From assembly GCF_051014445.1 (NCBI RefSeq), contig NC_135134.1, forward strand, positions 27,841,672 through 27,905,671: 64,000 bases of DNA, read 5' to 3'. A model generated the notes under the pieces. The model searched no databases and had not been told where the DNA came from. It saw nothing but the letters and a program-made list of their open reading frames with translations. Positions 23,247-36,799 of the stretch are shown piece by piece. Every line of letters starts with the position of its first letter. The first letter of the stretch is position 1. The stretch comes from Colletes latitarsis. Its lineage: Eukaryota; Arthropoda; Insecta; Hymenoptera; Colletidae. The position numbers were made by a program, and so were the translations under genes.

Positions 23247-25358
23247 ATGCGTTATTCTCTAAAATATTTGTCAAGACCAGGTTTAATTGAATGTTTCAGT
23301 GTGGTACAACATTACTACGTGATCAAAACCAGAAAAAACCCAGGATCCGTTCAACAAGTATGTGAAGAATGCGAAAGTATGAGTCTGATCAGTGAAAATC
23401 ACAGGCCTTACCTAGACCTAACATGCGATGTCCTCTAAAATATTGATGGAAACCAGGTTTCATTGACTGTTTCAGTGTGGTACTACATTACTACGTGATG
23501 CAATCCAGAAAAAGCCCAGGATCTAGCCATCAAGTATGAGAAATATGCGAAAGAATGAGCCTGATGAGAGCGAATCCCAGGCCTAACCTAGACCTAACAT
23601 GCGTTATCCTCTAAAATATTGAGCGAAACCAGGTTTAATGGACTGTTTCAGTGTGGTACCACACTACTTCGTGATTCAAACCAGAGAAAGCCCAGGATCT
23701 GTTCAAGAAGTATGTGAAAAACGCTAAACTGTGAGCCTGATGAGGGCAAATCTTAGACCTATCCCAGACCTAACTTGCGTTATCCTCTAAAATATTGATC
23801 GAAACCAGGTTTAATTAATTGTTTCAGCGTGGTACCACATTACTACGTGATCCAATCCAGAAACAGCCCAGGATCTAGCCATGAAGTATGAGAAATATGC
23901 GAAAGTGTGAGCCTGATGAGGGCAAATCCTAGACCTAACCCGGACCTAACATGCGTTATCCTCTAAAATATTTATCAAGATCAGGTTTAATTGATTGTTT
24001 CAGTGTGGTCCCACATTACTACGTGATCCAAACCAGAAAAAACCCAGGATCTGTTCAACGTGTATGAGAAATATGCGAAAGAATGAGCCTGATGAGAGCA
24101 AATCCCAGACCTAACCTAGACCTAACATGAATTATTCTCTAAAATATTGATCGAAACTAGGTTTTATTGACTGTTTCAGCGCGGTACCACATTACTACGT
24201 GATACAATCCAGAAAAAGCCCAGGATCTAGCCATGAAGTATGAGAAATATGCGAAAGTATGAGCCTGATGAGGGCAAATCCTAGACCTAACCCAGACCTA
24301 ACATGCGTTATTCTGTAAAATATTGATGGAAGCCAGGTTTAATTGACTGTTTCAGTGTTGTACTTCATTACTACGTGGTCCAAAACAGAAAAAACCCAGG
24401 ATCTGTTCTGCATGTATGAGAAATATGCGAAAGAATGAGCCTGATGAGAGCAAATCCCAGACCTAACCTAGACCTAACATGAATTATTCTCTAAAATATT
24501 GATCGAAATCAGGTTTAATGGACTGTTTCATTGTGGAACCACACTACTACGTAATCCAAACCAGAAGAAACCCAGGATCCGTTCACCAAGTATGTGAAGA
24601 ATGCGAAAGTATGAGTCCGATGAGTGAAAATCCCAGGCCTGAACTAGACCTAACATGCGTTATCCTCTAAAATATTGAGCGAAGCCAGGTTTAATGGACT
24701 GTTTCAGTGTGGTACCACACTACTTCGTGATCCAAACCAGAAAAAACCCAGGATCTGTTCAACAAGTATGTGAAAAACGCTAAACTGTGAGCCTGATGAG
24801 GGCAAATCTTAGACCTAACCCAGACCTAAGATGCGTTATCCTCTAAAATATTTATCCAGACCAGGTTTCATTGAATGTTTCAGTGTGGTACCACTTTTCT
24901 ACGTGATCCAATCCAGAAATAGCCCAGGATCTAGCCACGAAGTATGAGAAATATGCGAAAGAATGAGCGTGATGAGAGCAAATCCCAGACCTAACCTTGA
25001 CCTTACATGCGTTATCCTCTAAAATATTGAGCGAAACCAGGTTTAATGGACTGTTTCAGTGTGGTCCTACTTTACTACGTGATCCAAACCAAAAATAACC
25101 CAGGATCCGTTCAACAAGTATGTGAAGGATGCGAAAGTATGAGTCTGATGAGTGAAAATCCCAGGCCTAACCTAGACCTTACATTCGTTATCCTCTAAAA
25201 TATTGATCGAAACCAGGTTTAATCGACTGTTTCAGCGTGGTACCACATTACTACGTGATCCAATCCAGAAATAGCCCAGCATCTAGCCATGAAGTATGAG
25301 AAATATGCGAAAGTATGAGCCTGATGAGGGCAAATCCTAGACCTAACCCAGACCTAAC
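23247..25358 (+). repeat. HOR unit, 12 monomers (2112 bp)
   Basis: A full 12-mer. The order of markers is: ATCAAAACC monomer, GATGGAAACC, GAGCG with GATTC and AGAGAAAG, TTAATTAATTG, TTTATCAAGATCAGG, ATGAATT with GAAACTAGG, GATGGAAGCC with TTGTACTTC, ATGAATT with GAAATCAGG, GAGCGAAGCC, TATCCAGACC, GAGCG with GGTCCTACTTT, and GATCG. The 18-mers to the right are this order plus six more monomers. Confidence 0.87.
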
Positions 25359-28300
25359 ATGCGTTATTCTCTAAAATATTTGTCAAGACCAGGTTTAATT
25401 GAATGTTTCAGTGTGGTACAACATTACTACGTGATCAAAACCAGAAAAAACCCAGGATCCGTTCAACAAGTATGTGAAGAATGCGAAAGTATGAGTCTGA
25501 TCAGTGAAAATCACAGGCCTTACCTAGACCTAACATGCGATGTCCTCTAAAATATTGATGGAAACCAGGTTTCATTGACTGTTTCAGTGTGGTACTACAT
25601 TACTACGTGATGCAATCCAGAAAAAGCCCAGGATCTAGCCATCAAGTATGAGAAATATGCGAAAGAATGAGCCTGGTGAGAGCGAATCCCAGGCCTAACC
25701 TAGACCTAACATGCGTTATCCTCTAAAATATTGAGCGAAAACAGGTTTAATGGACTGTTTCAGTGTGGTACCACACTACTTCGTGATTCAAACCAGAGAA
25801 AGCCCAGGATCTGTTCAAGAAGTATGTGAAAAACGCTAAACTGTGAGCCTGATGAGGGCAAATCTTAGACCTATCCCAGACCTAACTTGCGTTATCCTCT
25901 AAAATATTGCTCGAAACCAGGTTTAATTAACTGTTTCAGCGTGGTACCACATTACTACGTGATCCAATCCAGAAACAGCCCAGGATCTAGCCATGAAGTA
26001 TGAGAAATATGCGAAAGTGTGAGCCTGATGAGGGCAAATCCTAGACCTAACCCGGACCTAACATGCGTTATCCTCTAAAATATTTATCAAGATCAGGTTT
26101 AATTGATTGTTTCAGTGTGGTCCCACATTACTACGTGATCCAAACCAGAAAAAACCCAGGGTCTGTTCAACGTGTATGAGAAATATGCGAAAGAATGAGC
26201 CTGATGAGAGAAAATCCCAGACCTAACCTAGACCTAACATGAATTATTCTCTAAAATATTGATCGAAACTGGGTTTTATTGACTGTTTCAGCGCGGTACC
26301 ACATTACTACGTGATACAATCCAGAAAAAGCCCAGGATCTAGCCATGGAGTATGAGAAATATGCGAAAGTATGAGCCTGATGAGGGCAAATCCTAGACCT
26401 AACCCAGACCTAACATGCGTTATTCTGTAAAATATTGATGGAAGCCAGGTTTAATTGACTGTTTCAGTGTTGTACTTCATTACTACGTGGTCCAAAACAG
26501 AAAAAACCCAGGATCTGTTCTACATGTATGAGAAATATGCGAAAGAATGAGCCTGATGAGAGCAAATCCCAGACCTAACCTAGACCTAACATGAATTATT
26601 CTCTAAAATATTGATCGAAATCAGGTTTAATGGACTGTTTCATTGTGGAACCACACTACTACGTAATCCAAACCAGAAAAAACCCAGGATCCGTTCACCA
26701 AGTATGTGAAGAATGCGAAAGTATGAGTCCGATGAGTGAAAATCCCAGGCCTGAACTAGACCTAACATGCGTTATCCTCTAAAATATTGAGCGAAACCAG
26801 GTTTAATGGACTGTTTCAGTGTGGTACCACACTACTTCGTGATCCAAACCAGAAAAAACCCAGGATCTGTTCAACAAGTATGTGAAAAACGCTAAACTGT
26901 GAGCCTGATGAGGGCAAATCTTCGACCTAACCCAGACCTAAGATGCGTTATCCTCTAAAATATTTATCCAGACCAGGTTTCATTGAATGTTTCAGTGTGG
27001 TACCACTTTTCTACGTGATCCAATCCAGAAATAGCCCAGGATCTAGCCATGAAGTATGAGAAATATGCGAAAGAATGAGCCTGATGAGAGCAAATCCCAG
27101 ACCTAACCTAGACCTTACATGCGTTATCCTCTAAAATATTGAGCGAAACCAGGTTTAATGGACTATTTCAGTGTGGTACCACACTACTTCGTGATCCAAA
27201 CCAGAAAAAACCCAGGATCTGTTCAACAAGTATGTGAAGGATGCGAAAGTATGAGTCTGATGAGTGAAAATCCCAGGCCTAACCTAGACCTTACATTCGT
27301 TATCCTCTAAAATATTGATCGAAACCAGGTTTAATCGACTGTTTCAGCGTGGTACCACATTACTACGTGATCCAACCCAGAAATAGCCCAGGATCTAGCC
27401 ATGAAGTATGAGAAATATGCGAAAGTATGAGCCTGATGAGGGCAAATCCTAGACCTAACCCAGACCTAACATGCGTTATTCTCTAAAATATTTGTCAAGA
27501 CCAGGTTTAATTGAATGTTTCAGTGTGGTACAACATTACTACGTGATCAAAACCAGAAAAAACCCAGGATCCGTTCAACAAGTATGTGAAGAATGCGAAA
27601 GTATGAGTCTGATCAGTGAAAATCTCAGGCCTTACCTAGACCTAACATGCGATGTCCTCTAAAATATTGAGCGAAGCCAGGTTTAATGGACTGTTTCAGT
27701 GTGGTACCACACTACTTCGTGATCCAAACCAGAAAAAACCCAGGATCTGTTCAACAAGTATGTGAAAAACGCTAAACTGTGAGCCTGATGAGGGCAAATC
27801 TTAGACCTAACCCAGACCTAAGATGCGTTATCCTCTAAAATATTTATCCAGACCAGGTTTCATTGAATGTTTCAGTGTGGTACCACTTTTCTACGTGATC
27901 CAATCCAGAAATAGCCCAGGATCTAGCCACGAAGTATGAGAAATATGCGAAAGAATGAGCGTGATGAGAGCAAATCCCAGACCTAACCTAGACCTTACAT
28001 GCGTTATCCTCTAAAATATTGAGCGAAACCAGGTTTAATGGACTGTTTCAGTGTGGTACCACACTACTTCGTGATCCAAACCAGAAAAAACCCAGGATCT
28101 GTTCAACAAGTATGTGAAAAACGCTAAACTGTGAGCCTGATGAGAGCAAATCCCAGACCTAACCTAGACCTTACATGCGTTATCCTCTAAAATATTGAGC
28201 GAAACCAGGTTTAATGGACTGTTTCAGTGTGGTCCTACTTTACTACGTGATCCAAACCAAAAATAACCCAGGATCCGTTCAACAAGTATGTGAAGGATGC

Positions 28301-28526
28301 GAAAGTATGAGTCTGATGAGTGAAAATCCCAGGCCTAACCTAGACCTTACATTCGTTATCCTCTAAAATATTGATCGAAACCAGGTTTAATCGACTGTTT
28401 CAGCGTGGTACCACATTACTACGTGATCCAATCCAGAAATAGCCCAGCATCTAGCCATGAAGTATGAGAAATATGCGAAAGTATGAGCCTGATGAGGGCA
28501 AATCCTAGACCTAACCCAGACCTAAC
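25359..28526 (+). repeat. HOR unit, 18 monomers, first copy (3168 bp)
   Basis: Twelve monomers in the canonical order (25359-27470), then a second ATCAAAACC monomer at 27471 and five more. The extra segment from about 27667 (GAGCGAAGCC, TATCCAGACC, GAGCG, GAGCG with GGTCCTACTTT, GATCG) copies the second half of a 12-mer such as 24679-25330 plus one monomer. The next two 18-mers instead carry the first half of a 12-mer here. Outside that segment this unit is nearly identical to 28527-31694. Confidence 0.88.
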
Positions 28527-31500
28527 ATGCGTTATTCTCTAAAATATTTGTCAAGACCAGGTTTAATTGAATGTTTCAGTGTGGTACAACATTACTACGT
28601 GATCAAAACCAGAAAAAACCCAGGATCCGTTCAACAAATATGTGAAGAATGCGAAAGTATGAGTCTGATCAGTGAAAATCACAGGCCTTACCTAGACCTA
28701 ACATGCGATGTCCTCTAAAATATTGATGGAAACCAGGTTTCATTGACTGTTTCAGTGTGGTACTACATTACTACGTGATGCAATCCAGAAAAAGCCCAGG
28801 ATCTAGCCATCAAGTATGAGAAATATGCGAAAGAATGAGCCTGATGAGAGCGAATCCCAGGCCTAACCTAGACCTAACATGCGTTATCCTCTAAAATATT
28901 GAGCGAAAACAGGTTTAATGGACTGTTTCAGTGTGGTACCACACTACTTCGTGATTCAAACCAGAGAAAGCCCAGGATCTGTTCAAGAAGTATGTGAAAA
29001 ACGCTAAACTGTGAGCCTGATGAGGGCAAATCTTAGACCTATCCCAGACCTAACTTGCGTTATCCTCTAAAATATTGATCGAAACCAGGTTTAATTAACT
29101 GTTTCAGCGTGGTACCACATTACTACGTGATCCAATCCAGAAACAGCCCAGGATCTAGCCATGAAGTATGAGAAATATGCGAAAGTGTGAGCCTGATGAG
29201 GGCAAATCCTAGACCTAACCCGGACCTAACATGCGTTATCCTCTAAAATATTTATCAAGATCAGGTTTAATTGATTGTTTCAGTGTGGTCCCACATTACT
29301 ACGTGATCCAAACCAGAAAAAACCCAGGGTCTGTTCAACGTGTATGAGAAATATGCGAAAGAATGAGCCTGATGAGAGAAAATCCCAGACCTAACCTAGA
29401 CCTAACATGAATTATTCTCTAAAATATTGATCGAAACTGGGTTTTATTGACTGTTTCAGCGCGGTACCACATTACTACGTGATACAATCCAGAAAAAGCC
29501 CAGGATCTAGCCATGGAGTATGAGAAATATGCGAAAGTATGAGCCTGATGAGGGCAAATCCTAGACCTAACCCAGACCTAACATGCGTTATTCTGTAAAA
29601 TATTGATGGAAGCCAGGTTTAATTGACTGTTTCAGTGTTGTACTTCATTACTACGTGGTCCAAAACAGAAAAAACCCAGGATCTGTTCTACATGTATGAG
29701 AAATATGCGAAAGAATGAGCCTGATGAGAGCAAATCCCAGACCTAACCTAGACCTAACATGAATTATTCTCTAAAATATTGATCGAAATCAGGTTTAATG
29801 GACTGTTTCATTGTGGAACCACACTACTACGTAATCCAAACCAGAAAAAACCCAGGATCCGTTCACCAAGTATGTGAAGAATGCGAAAGTATGAGTCCGA
29901 TGAGTGAAAATCCCAGGCCTGAACTAGACCTAACATGCGTTATCCTCTAAAATATTGAGCGAAACCAGGTTTAATGGAATGTTTCAGTGTGGTACCACAC
30001 TACTTCGTGATCCAAACCAGAAAAAACCCAGGATCTGTTCAACAAGTATGTGAAAAACGCTAAACTGTGAGCCTGATGAGGGCAAATCTTAGACCTAACC
30101 CAGACCTAAGATGCGTTATCCTCTAAAATATTTATCCAGACCAGGTTTCATTGAATGTTTCAGTGTGGTACCACTTTTCTACGTGATCCAATCCAGAAAT
30201 AGCCCAGGATCTAGCCATGAAGTATGAGAAATATGCGAAAGAATGAGCCTGATGAGAGCAAATCCCAGACCTAACCTAGACCTTACATGCGTTATCCTCT
30301 AAAATATTGAGCGAAACCAGGTTTAATGGACTATTTCAGTGTGGTACCACACTACTTCGTGATCCAAACCAGAAAAAACCCAGGATCTGTTCAACAAGTA
30401 TGTGAAGGATGCGAAAGTATGAGTCTGATGAGTGAAAATCCCAGGCCTAACCTAGACCTTACATTCGTTATCCTCTAAAATATTGATCGAAACCAGGTTT
30501 AATCGACTGTTTCAGCGTGGTACCACATTACTACGTGATCCAACCCAGAAATAGCCCAGGATCTAGCCATGAAGTATGAGAAATATGCGAAAGTATGAGC
30601 CTGATGAGGGCAAATCCTAGACCTAACCCAGACCTAACATGCGTTATTCTCTAAAATATTTGTCAAGACCAGGTTTAATTGAATGTTTCAGTGTGGTACA
30701 ACATTACTACGTGATCAAAACCAGAAAAAACCCAGGATCCGTTCAACAAGTATGTGAAGAATGCGAAAGTATGAGTCTGATCAGTGAAAATCTCAGGCCT
30801 TACCTAGACCTAACATGCGATGTCCTCTAACATATTGATGGAAACCAGGTTTCATTGACTGTTTCAGTGTGGTACTACATTACTACGTGATGCAATCCAG
30901 AAAAAGCCCAGGATCTAGCCATCAAGTATGAGAAATATGCGAAAGAATGAGCCTGATGAGAGCAAATCCCAGGCCTAACCTAGACCTAACATGCGTTATC
31001 CTCTAAAATATTGAGCGAAACCAGGTTTAATGGACTGTTTCAGTGTGGTACCACACTACTTCGTGATTCAAACCAGAGAAAGCCCAGGATCTGTTCAAGA
31101 AGTACGTGAAAAACGCTAAACTGTGAGCCTGATGAGGGCAAATCTTAGACCTATCCCAGACCTAACTTGCGTTATCCTCTAAAATATTGATCGAAACCAG
31201 GTTTAATTAACTGTTTCACCGTGGTACCACATTACTACGCGATCCAATCCAGAAACAGCCCAGGATCTAGCCATGAAGTATGAGAAATATGCGAAAGTGT
31301 GAGCCTGATGAGGGCAAATCCTAGACCTAACCCGGACCTAACATGCGTTATCCTCTAAAATATTTATGAAGATCAGGTTTAATTGATTGTTTCAGTGTGG
31401 TCCCACATTACTACGTGATCCAAACCAGAAAAAACCCAGGGTCTGTTCAACGTGTATGAGAAATATGCGAAAGAATGAGCCTGATGAGAGCAAATCCCAG

Positions 31501-31694
31501 ACCTAACCTAGACCTAACATGAATTATTCTCTAAAATATTGATCGAAACTAGGTTTTATTGACTGTTTCAGCGCGGTACCACATTACTACGTGATACAAT
31601 CCAGAAAAAGCCCAGGATCTAGCCATGAAGTATGAGAAATATGCGAAAGTATGAGCCTGATGAGGGCAAATCCTAGACCTAACCCAGACCTAAC
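28527..31694 (+). repeat. HOR unit, 18 monomers, second copy (3168 bp)
   Basis: Twelve-monomer block (28527-30638) followed by six monomers (30639-31694) that repeat the start of the 12-mer: ATCAAAACC, GATGG (as CTAACATATTGATGG), GAGCG with GATTC, TTAATTAACTG with CACCGTGG, TTTATGAAGATCAGG and ATGAATT with GAAACTAGG. The private variants AATGGAATG, CTAACATATT, CACCGTGG, TACTACGCGATCC and TTTATGAAG all recur 3168 bp later. Confidence 0.92.
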
Positions 31695-34600
31695 ATGCGT
31701 TATTCTGTAAAATATTTGTCAAGACCAGGTTTAATTGAATGTTTCAGTGTGGTACAACATTACTACGTGATCAAAACCAGAAAAAACCCAGGATCCGTTC
31801 AACAAGTATGTGAAGAATGCGAAAGTATGAGTCTGATCAGTGAAAATCACAGGCCTTACCTAGACCTAACATGCGATGTCCTCTAAAATATTGATGGAAA
31901 CCAGGTTTCATTGACTGTTTCAGTGTGGTACTACATTACTACGTGATGCAATCCAGAAAAAGCCCAGGATCTAGCCATCAAGTATGAGAAATATGCGAAA
32001 GAATGAGCCTGATGAGAGCGAATCCCAGGCCTAACCTAGACCTAACATGCGTTATCCTCTAAAATATTGAGCGAAAACAGGTTTAATGGACTGTTTCAGT
32101 GTGGTACCACACTACTTCGTGATTCAAACCAGAGAAAGCCCAGGATCTGTTCAAGAAGTATGTGAAAAACGCTAAACTGTGAGCCTGATGAGGGCAAATC
32201 TTAGACCTATCCCAGACCTAACTTGCGTTATCCTCTAAAATATTGATCGAAACCAGGTTTAATTAACTGTTTCAGCGTGGTACCACATTACTACGTGATC
32301 CAATCCAGAAACAGCCCAGGATCTAGCCATGAAGTATGAGAAATATGCGAAAGTGTGAGCCTGATGAGGGCAAATCCTAGACCTAACCCGGACCTAACAT
32401 GCGTTATCCTCTAAAATATTTATCAAGATCAGGTTTAATTGATTGTTTCAGTGTGGTCCCACATTACTACGTGATCCAAACCAGAAAAAACCCAGGGTCT
32501 GTTCAACGTGTATGAGAAATATGCGAAAGAATGAGCCTGATGAGAGAAAATCCCAGACCTAACCTAGACCTAACATGAATTATTCTCTAAAATATTGATC
32601 GAAACTGGGTTTTATTGACTGTTTCAGCGCGGTACCACATTACTACGTGATACAATCCAGAAAAAGCCCAGGATCTAGCCATGGAGTATGAGAAATATGC
32701 GAAAGTATGAGCCTGATGAGGGCAAATCCTAGACCTAACCCAGACCTAACATGCGTTATTCTGTAAAATATTGATGGAAGCCAGGTTTAATTGACTGTTT
32801 CAGTGTTGTACTTCATTACTACGTGGTCCAAAACAGAAAAAACCCAGGATCTGTTCTACATGTATGAGAAATATGCGAAAGAATGAGCCTGATGAGAGCA
32901 AATCCCAGACCTAACCTAGACCTAACATGAATTATTCTCTAAAATATTGATCGAAATCAGGTTTAATGGACTGTTTCATTGTGGAACCACACTACTACGT
33001 AATCCAAACCAGAAAAAACCCAGGATCCGTTCACCAAGTATGTGAAGAATGCGAAAGTATGAGTCCGATGAGTGAAAATCCCAGGCCTGAACTAGACCTA
33101 ACATGCGTTATCCTCTAAAATATTGAGCGAAACCAGGTTTAATGGAATGTTTCAGTGTGGTACCACACTACTTCGTGATCCAAACCAGAAAAAACCCAGG
33201 ATCTGTTCAACAAGTATGTGAAAAACGCTAAACTGTGAGCCTGATGAGGGCAAATCTTAGACCTAACCCAGACCTAAGATGCGTTATCCTCTAAAATATT
33301 TATCCAGACCAGGTTTCATTGAATGTTTCAGTGTGGTACCACTTTTCTACGTGATCCAATCCAGAAATAGCCCAGGATCTAGCCATGAAGTATGAGAAAT
33401 ATGCGAAAGAATGAGCCTGATGAGAGCAAATCCCAGACCTAACCTAGACCTTACATGCGTTATCCTCTAAAATATTGAGCGAAACCAGGTTTAATGGACT
33501 ATTTCAGTGTGGTACCACACTACTTCGTGATCCAAACCAGAAAAAACCCAGGATCTGTTCAACAAGTATGTGAAGGATGCGAAAGTATGAGTCTGATGAG
33601 TGAAAATCCCAGGCCTAACCTAGACCTTACATTCGTTATCCTCTAAAATATTGATCGAAACCAGGTTTACTCGACTGTTTCAGCGTGGTACCACATTACT
33701 ACGTGATCCAACCCAGAAATAGCCCAGGATCTAGCCATGAAGTATGAGAAATATGCGAAAGTATGAGCCTGATGAGGGCAAATCCTAGACCTAACCCAGA
33801 CCTAACATGCGTTATTCTCTAAAATATTTGTCAAGACCAGGTTTAATTGAATGTTTCAGTGTGGTACAACATTACTACGTGATCAAAACCAGAAAAAACC
33901 CAGGATCCGTTCAACAAGTATGTGAAGAATGCGAAAGTATGAGTCTGATCAGTGAAAATCTCAGGCCTTACCTAGACCTAACATGCGATGTCCTCTAACA
34001 TATTGATGGAAACCAGGTTTCATTGACTGTTTCAGTGTGGTACTACATTACTACGTGATGCAATCCAGAAAAAGCCCAGGATCTAGCCATCAAGTATGAG
34101 AAATATGCGAAAGAATGAGCCTGATGAGAGCAAATCCCAGGCCTAACCTAGACCTAACATGCGTTATCCTCTAAAATATTGAGCGAAACCAGGTTTAATG
34201 GACTGTTTCAGTGTGGTACCACACTACTTCGTGATTCAAACCAGAGAAAGCCCAGGATCTGTTCAAGAAGTACGTGAAAAACGCTAAACTGTGAGCCTGA
34301 TGAGGGCAAATCTTAGACCTATCCCAGACCTAACTTGCGTTATCCTCTAAAATATTGATCGAAACCAGGTTTAATTAACTGTTTCACCGTGGTACCACAT
34401 TACTACGCGATCCAATCCAGAAACAGCCCAGGATCTAGCCATGAAGTATGAGAAATATGCGAAAGTGTGAGCCTGATGAGGGCAAATCCTAGACCTAACC
34501 CGGACCTAACATGCGTTATCCTCTAAAATATTTATGAAGATCAGGTTTAATTGATTGTTTCAGTGTGGTCCCACATTACTACGTGATCCAAACCAGAAAA

Positions 34601-34862
34601 AACCCAGGGTCTGTTCAACGTGTATGAGAAATATGCGAAAGAATGAGCCTGATGAGAGCAAATCCCAGACCTAACCTAGACCTAACATGAATTATTCTCT
34701 AAAATATTGATCGAAACTAGGTTTTATTGACTGTTTCAGCGCGGTACCACATTACTACGTGATACAATCCAGAAAAAGCCCAGGATCTAGCCATGAAGTA
34801 TGAGAAATATGCGAAAGTATGAGCCTGATGAGGGCAAATCCTAGACCTAACCCAGACCTAAC
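31695..34862 (+). repeat. HOR unit, 18 monomers, third copy (3168 bp)
   Basis: Near-perfect tandem copy of 28527-31694. By eye I noticed only a few differences, such as ATTCTG for ATTCTC in the first head and TTTACTCGACTG for TTTAATCGACTG near 33667. Its first monomer is a hybrid: the head ATTCTGTAAAATAT belongs to the GATGGAAGCC monomer, and the continuation TTTGTCAAGACC to the ATCAAAACC monomer. The unaltered GATGGAAGCC monomer appears at 34863, directly after this copy. The hybrid therefore marks the duplication junction. Confidence 0.92.
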
Positions 34863-35704
34863 ATGCGTTATTCTGTAAAATATTGATGGAAGCCAGGTTT
34901 AATTGACTGTTTCTGTGTTGTACTTCATTACTACGTGGTCCAAAACAGAAAAAACCCAGGATCTGTTCTACATGTATGAGAAATATGCGAAAGAATGAGC
35001 CTGATGAGAGCAAATTCCAGACCTAACCTAGACCTAACATGAATTATTCTCTAAAATATTGATCGAAACCAGGTTTAATGGACTGTTTCATTGTGGAACC
35101 ACACTACTACGTAATCCAAACCAGAAAAAACCCAGGATCCGTTCACCAAGTATGTGAAGAATGCGAAACTATGAGTCTGATGAGTGAAAATCCCAGGCCT
35201 GAACTAGACCTAACATGCGTTATTCTCTAAAATATTGAGCGAAACCAGGTTTAATGGACTGTTTCAGTGTGGTACCACACTACTTCGTGATCCAAACCAG
35301 AAAAAACCCAGGATCTGTTCAACAAGTATGTGAAAAACGCTAAACTGTGTGCCTGATGAGGGCAAATCTTAGACCTAACCCAGACCTAAGATGCGTTATC
35401 CTCTAAAATATTTATCCAGACCAGGTTTCATTGAATGTTTCAGTGTGGTACCACTTTTCTACGTGATCCACTCCAGAAATAGCCCAGGATCTAGCCATGA
35501 AGTATGAGAAATATGCGAAAGAATGAGCCTGATGAGAGCAAATCCCAGACCTAACCTAGACCTTACATGCGTTATCCTCTAAAATATTGATCGAAACCAG
35601 GTTTAATCGACTGTTTCAGTGTGGTACCACATTACTACGTGATCCAAACCAGAAAAAACCCAGGATCCGTTCAACAGGTATGTGAAGACTGCGAAAGTAT
35701 GAGT
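34863..35704 (+). repeat. Right remnant of the 18-mer domain
   Basis: Continues the HOR order for about four monomers (GATGGAAGCC with TTGTACTTC, ATGAATT, GAGCG, TATCCAGACC). It then changes near 35585 to an ordinary GATCGAAACC class A monomer. This is the right boundary of the homogenised block, and no foreign DNA is at the edge. Confidence 0.75.
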
Positions 35705-36535
35705 CTGATGAGTGAAAATCCCAGACCTAACCTAGACCTAACATGCGTTATCCTCTAAAATATTGATCCAAACCAGGTATAATGGACTGTTTCAGTGTGG
35801 TACCACACTACTACGTGATCCAAACCAGAAAAAACCCAGGATCTGTTCAACAAGTATGTGAAAAACGCGAAAGTATGAGCCTGATGAGGGCAAATCCAAG
35901 ACCTATCCCAGACCTAACTTGCGTTGTCCTCTAAGATATTGATGGAAACCAGGTTTAATTGACCGTTTCAGTGTTGTACTTCATTACTACGTGATGCAAT
36001 CCAGAAAAAGCCCAGGATCTAGCCATCAAGTTTCAGAAATATGCGAAAGAATGAGCCTGATGAGGGCAAATCCCAGACCTAACCTACACCTACCATGAAT
36101 AATTCTCTAAAATATTGATTGAAACCAGGTTTAATTGACTGTTTCAGTGTGGTCCCACATTACTACGTGATCCAAACCAGAAAAAACCCAGGATCTGTTC
36201 AACAAGTATGTGAAGAATGCTAAACTGTGAGCCTGATGAGGGCAAATCTTAGACCTAACCCAGACCTAAGATGCGTTATCCCCTAAAATATTTATCCAGA
36301 CCAGGTTTCATTGAATGTTTCAGTGTGGTCCCACATTACTACGTGATCCAAACCAGAAAAAACCAAGGATCCGTTCAAGAAGTATGTGAAGAATGCGAAA
36401 GTATGAGTCTGATGAGTGAAAATCCCAGGCCTAACCTAGACCTAACATGCGTTATCCTCTAAAATATTGTTCGAAACCTGGTTTAATCGACTGTTTCAGT
36501 GTGGTACCACATTACTATGTGATCCAAACCAGAAA
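35705..36535 (+). repeat. Long-range duplicate flank, left copy
   Basis: Closely matches 52075-52905, at an offset of 16,370 bp (93 monomers plus two bases). Shared rare variants, in order, are CCAGGTATAATGGACTG, AAATCCAAGACC, CAAGTTTCAGAAATATG, ATGAATAATTCTC, GATTGAAACC, and a TATCCAGACC monomer with CAAGAAGTATGTG. The two copies bracket the 36.5-52 kb interval. Confidence 0.85.
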
Positions 36536-36799
36536 ATAACACAGGATCTGTTCAAGGAGTATGTGAAGTGTGCGAAAGTATGAGTCTGATGAGGTCAAAT
36601 CCCAGACCTATCCCTGACCTAACTTGCGTTATCCTCAAAAATATTGATCGAAACCAGGTTTAATCGACTGTTTCAGTGTGGTACCACATTACTACGTGAT
36701 CCAAACCAGAAAAAACCCAGGATCCGTTCAACAAGTATGTGAAGTGTGCGAAAGTATGAGTCTGCTGAGGTCAAATCCCAGACCTATCCCAGACCTAAC
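36447..36799 (+). repeat. 353-bp dimer repeat, copy 1
   Basis: One 177-bp monomer with GAAAATAACAC and CAAGGAGTATG, followed by a 176-bp monomer with a TCAAAAATATTG head. The pair repeats immediately at 36800. The extra base of the 177-bp monomer lies in the A-tract (AAAATAA in place of AAAAAA). This same class explains the one-base offsets seen in several larger repeats of the window. Confidence 0.8.
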
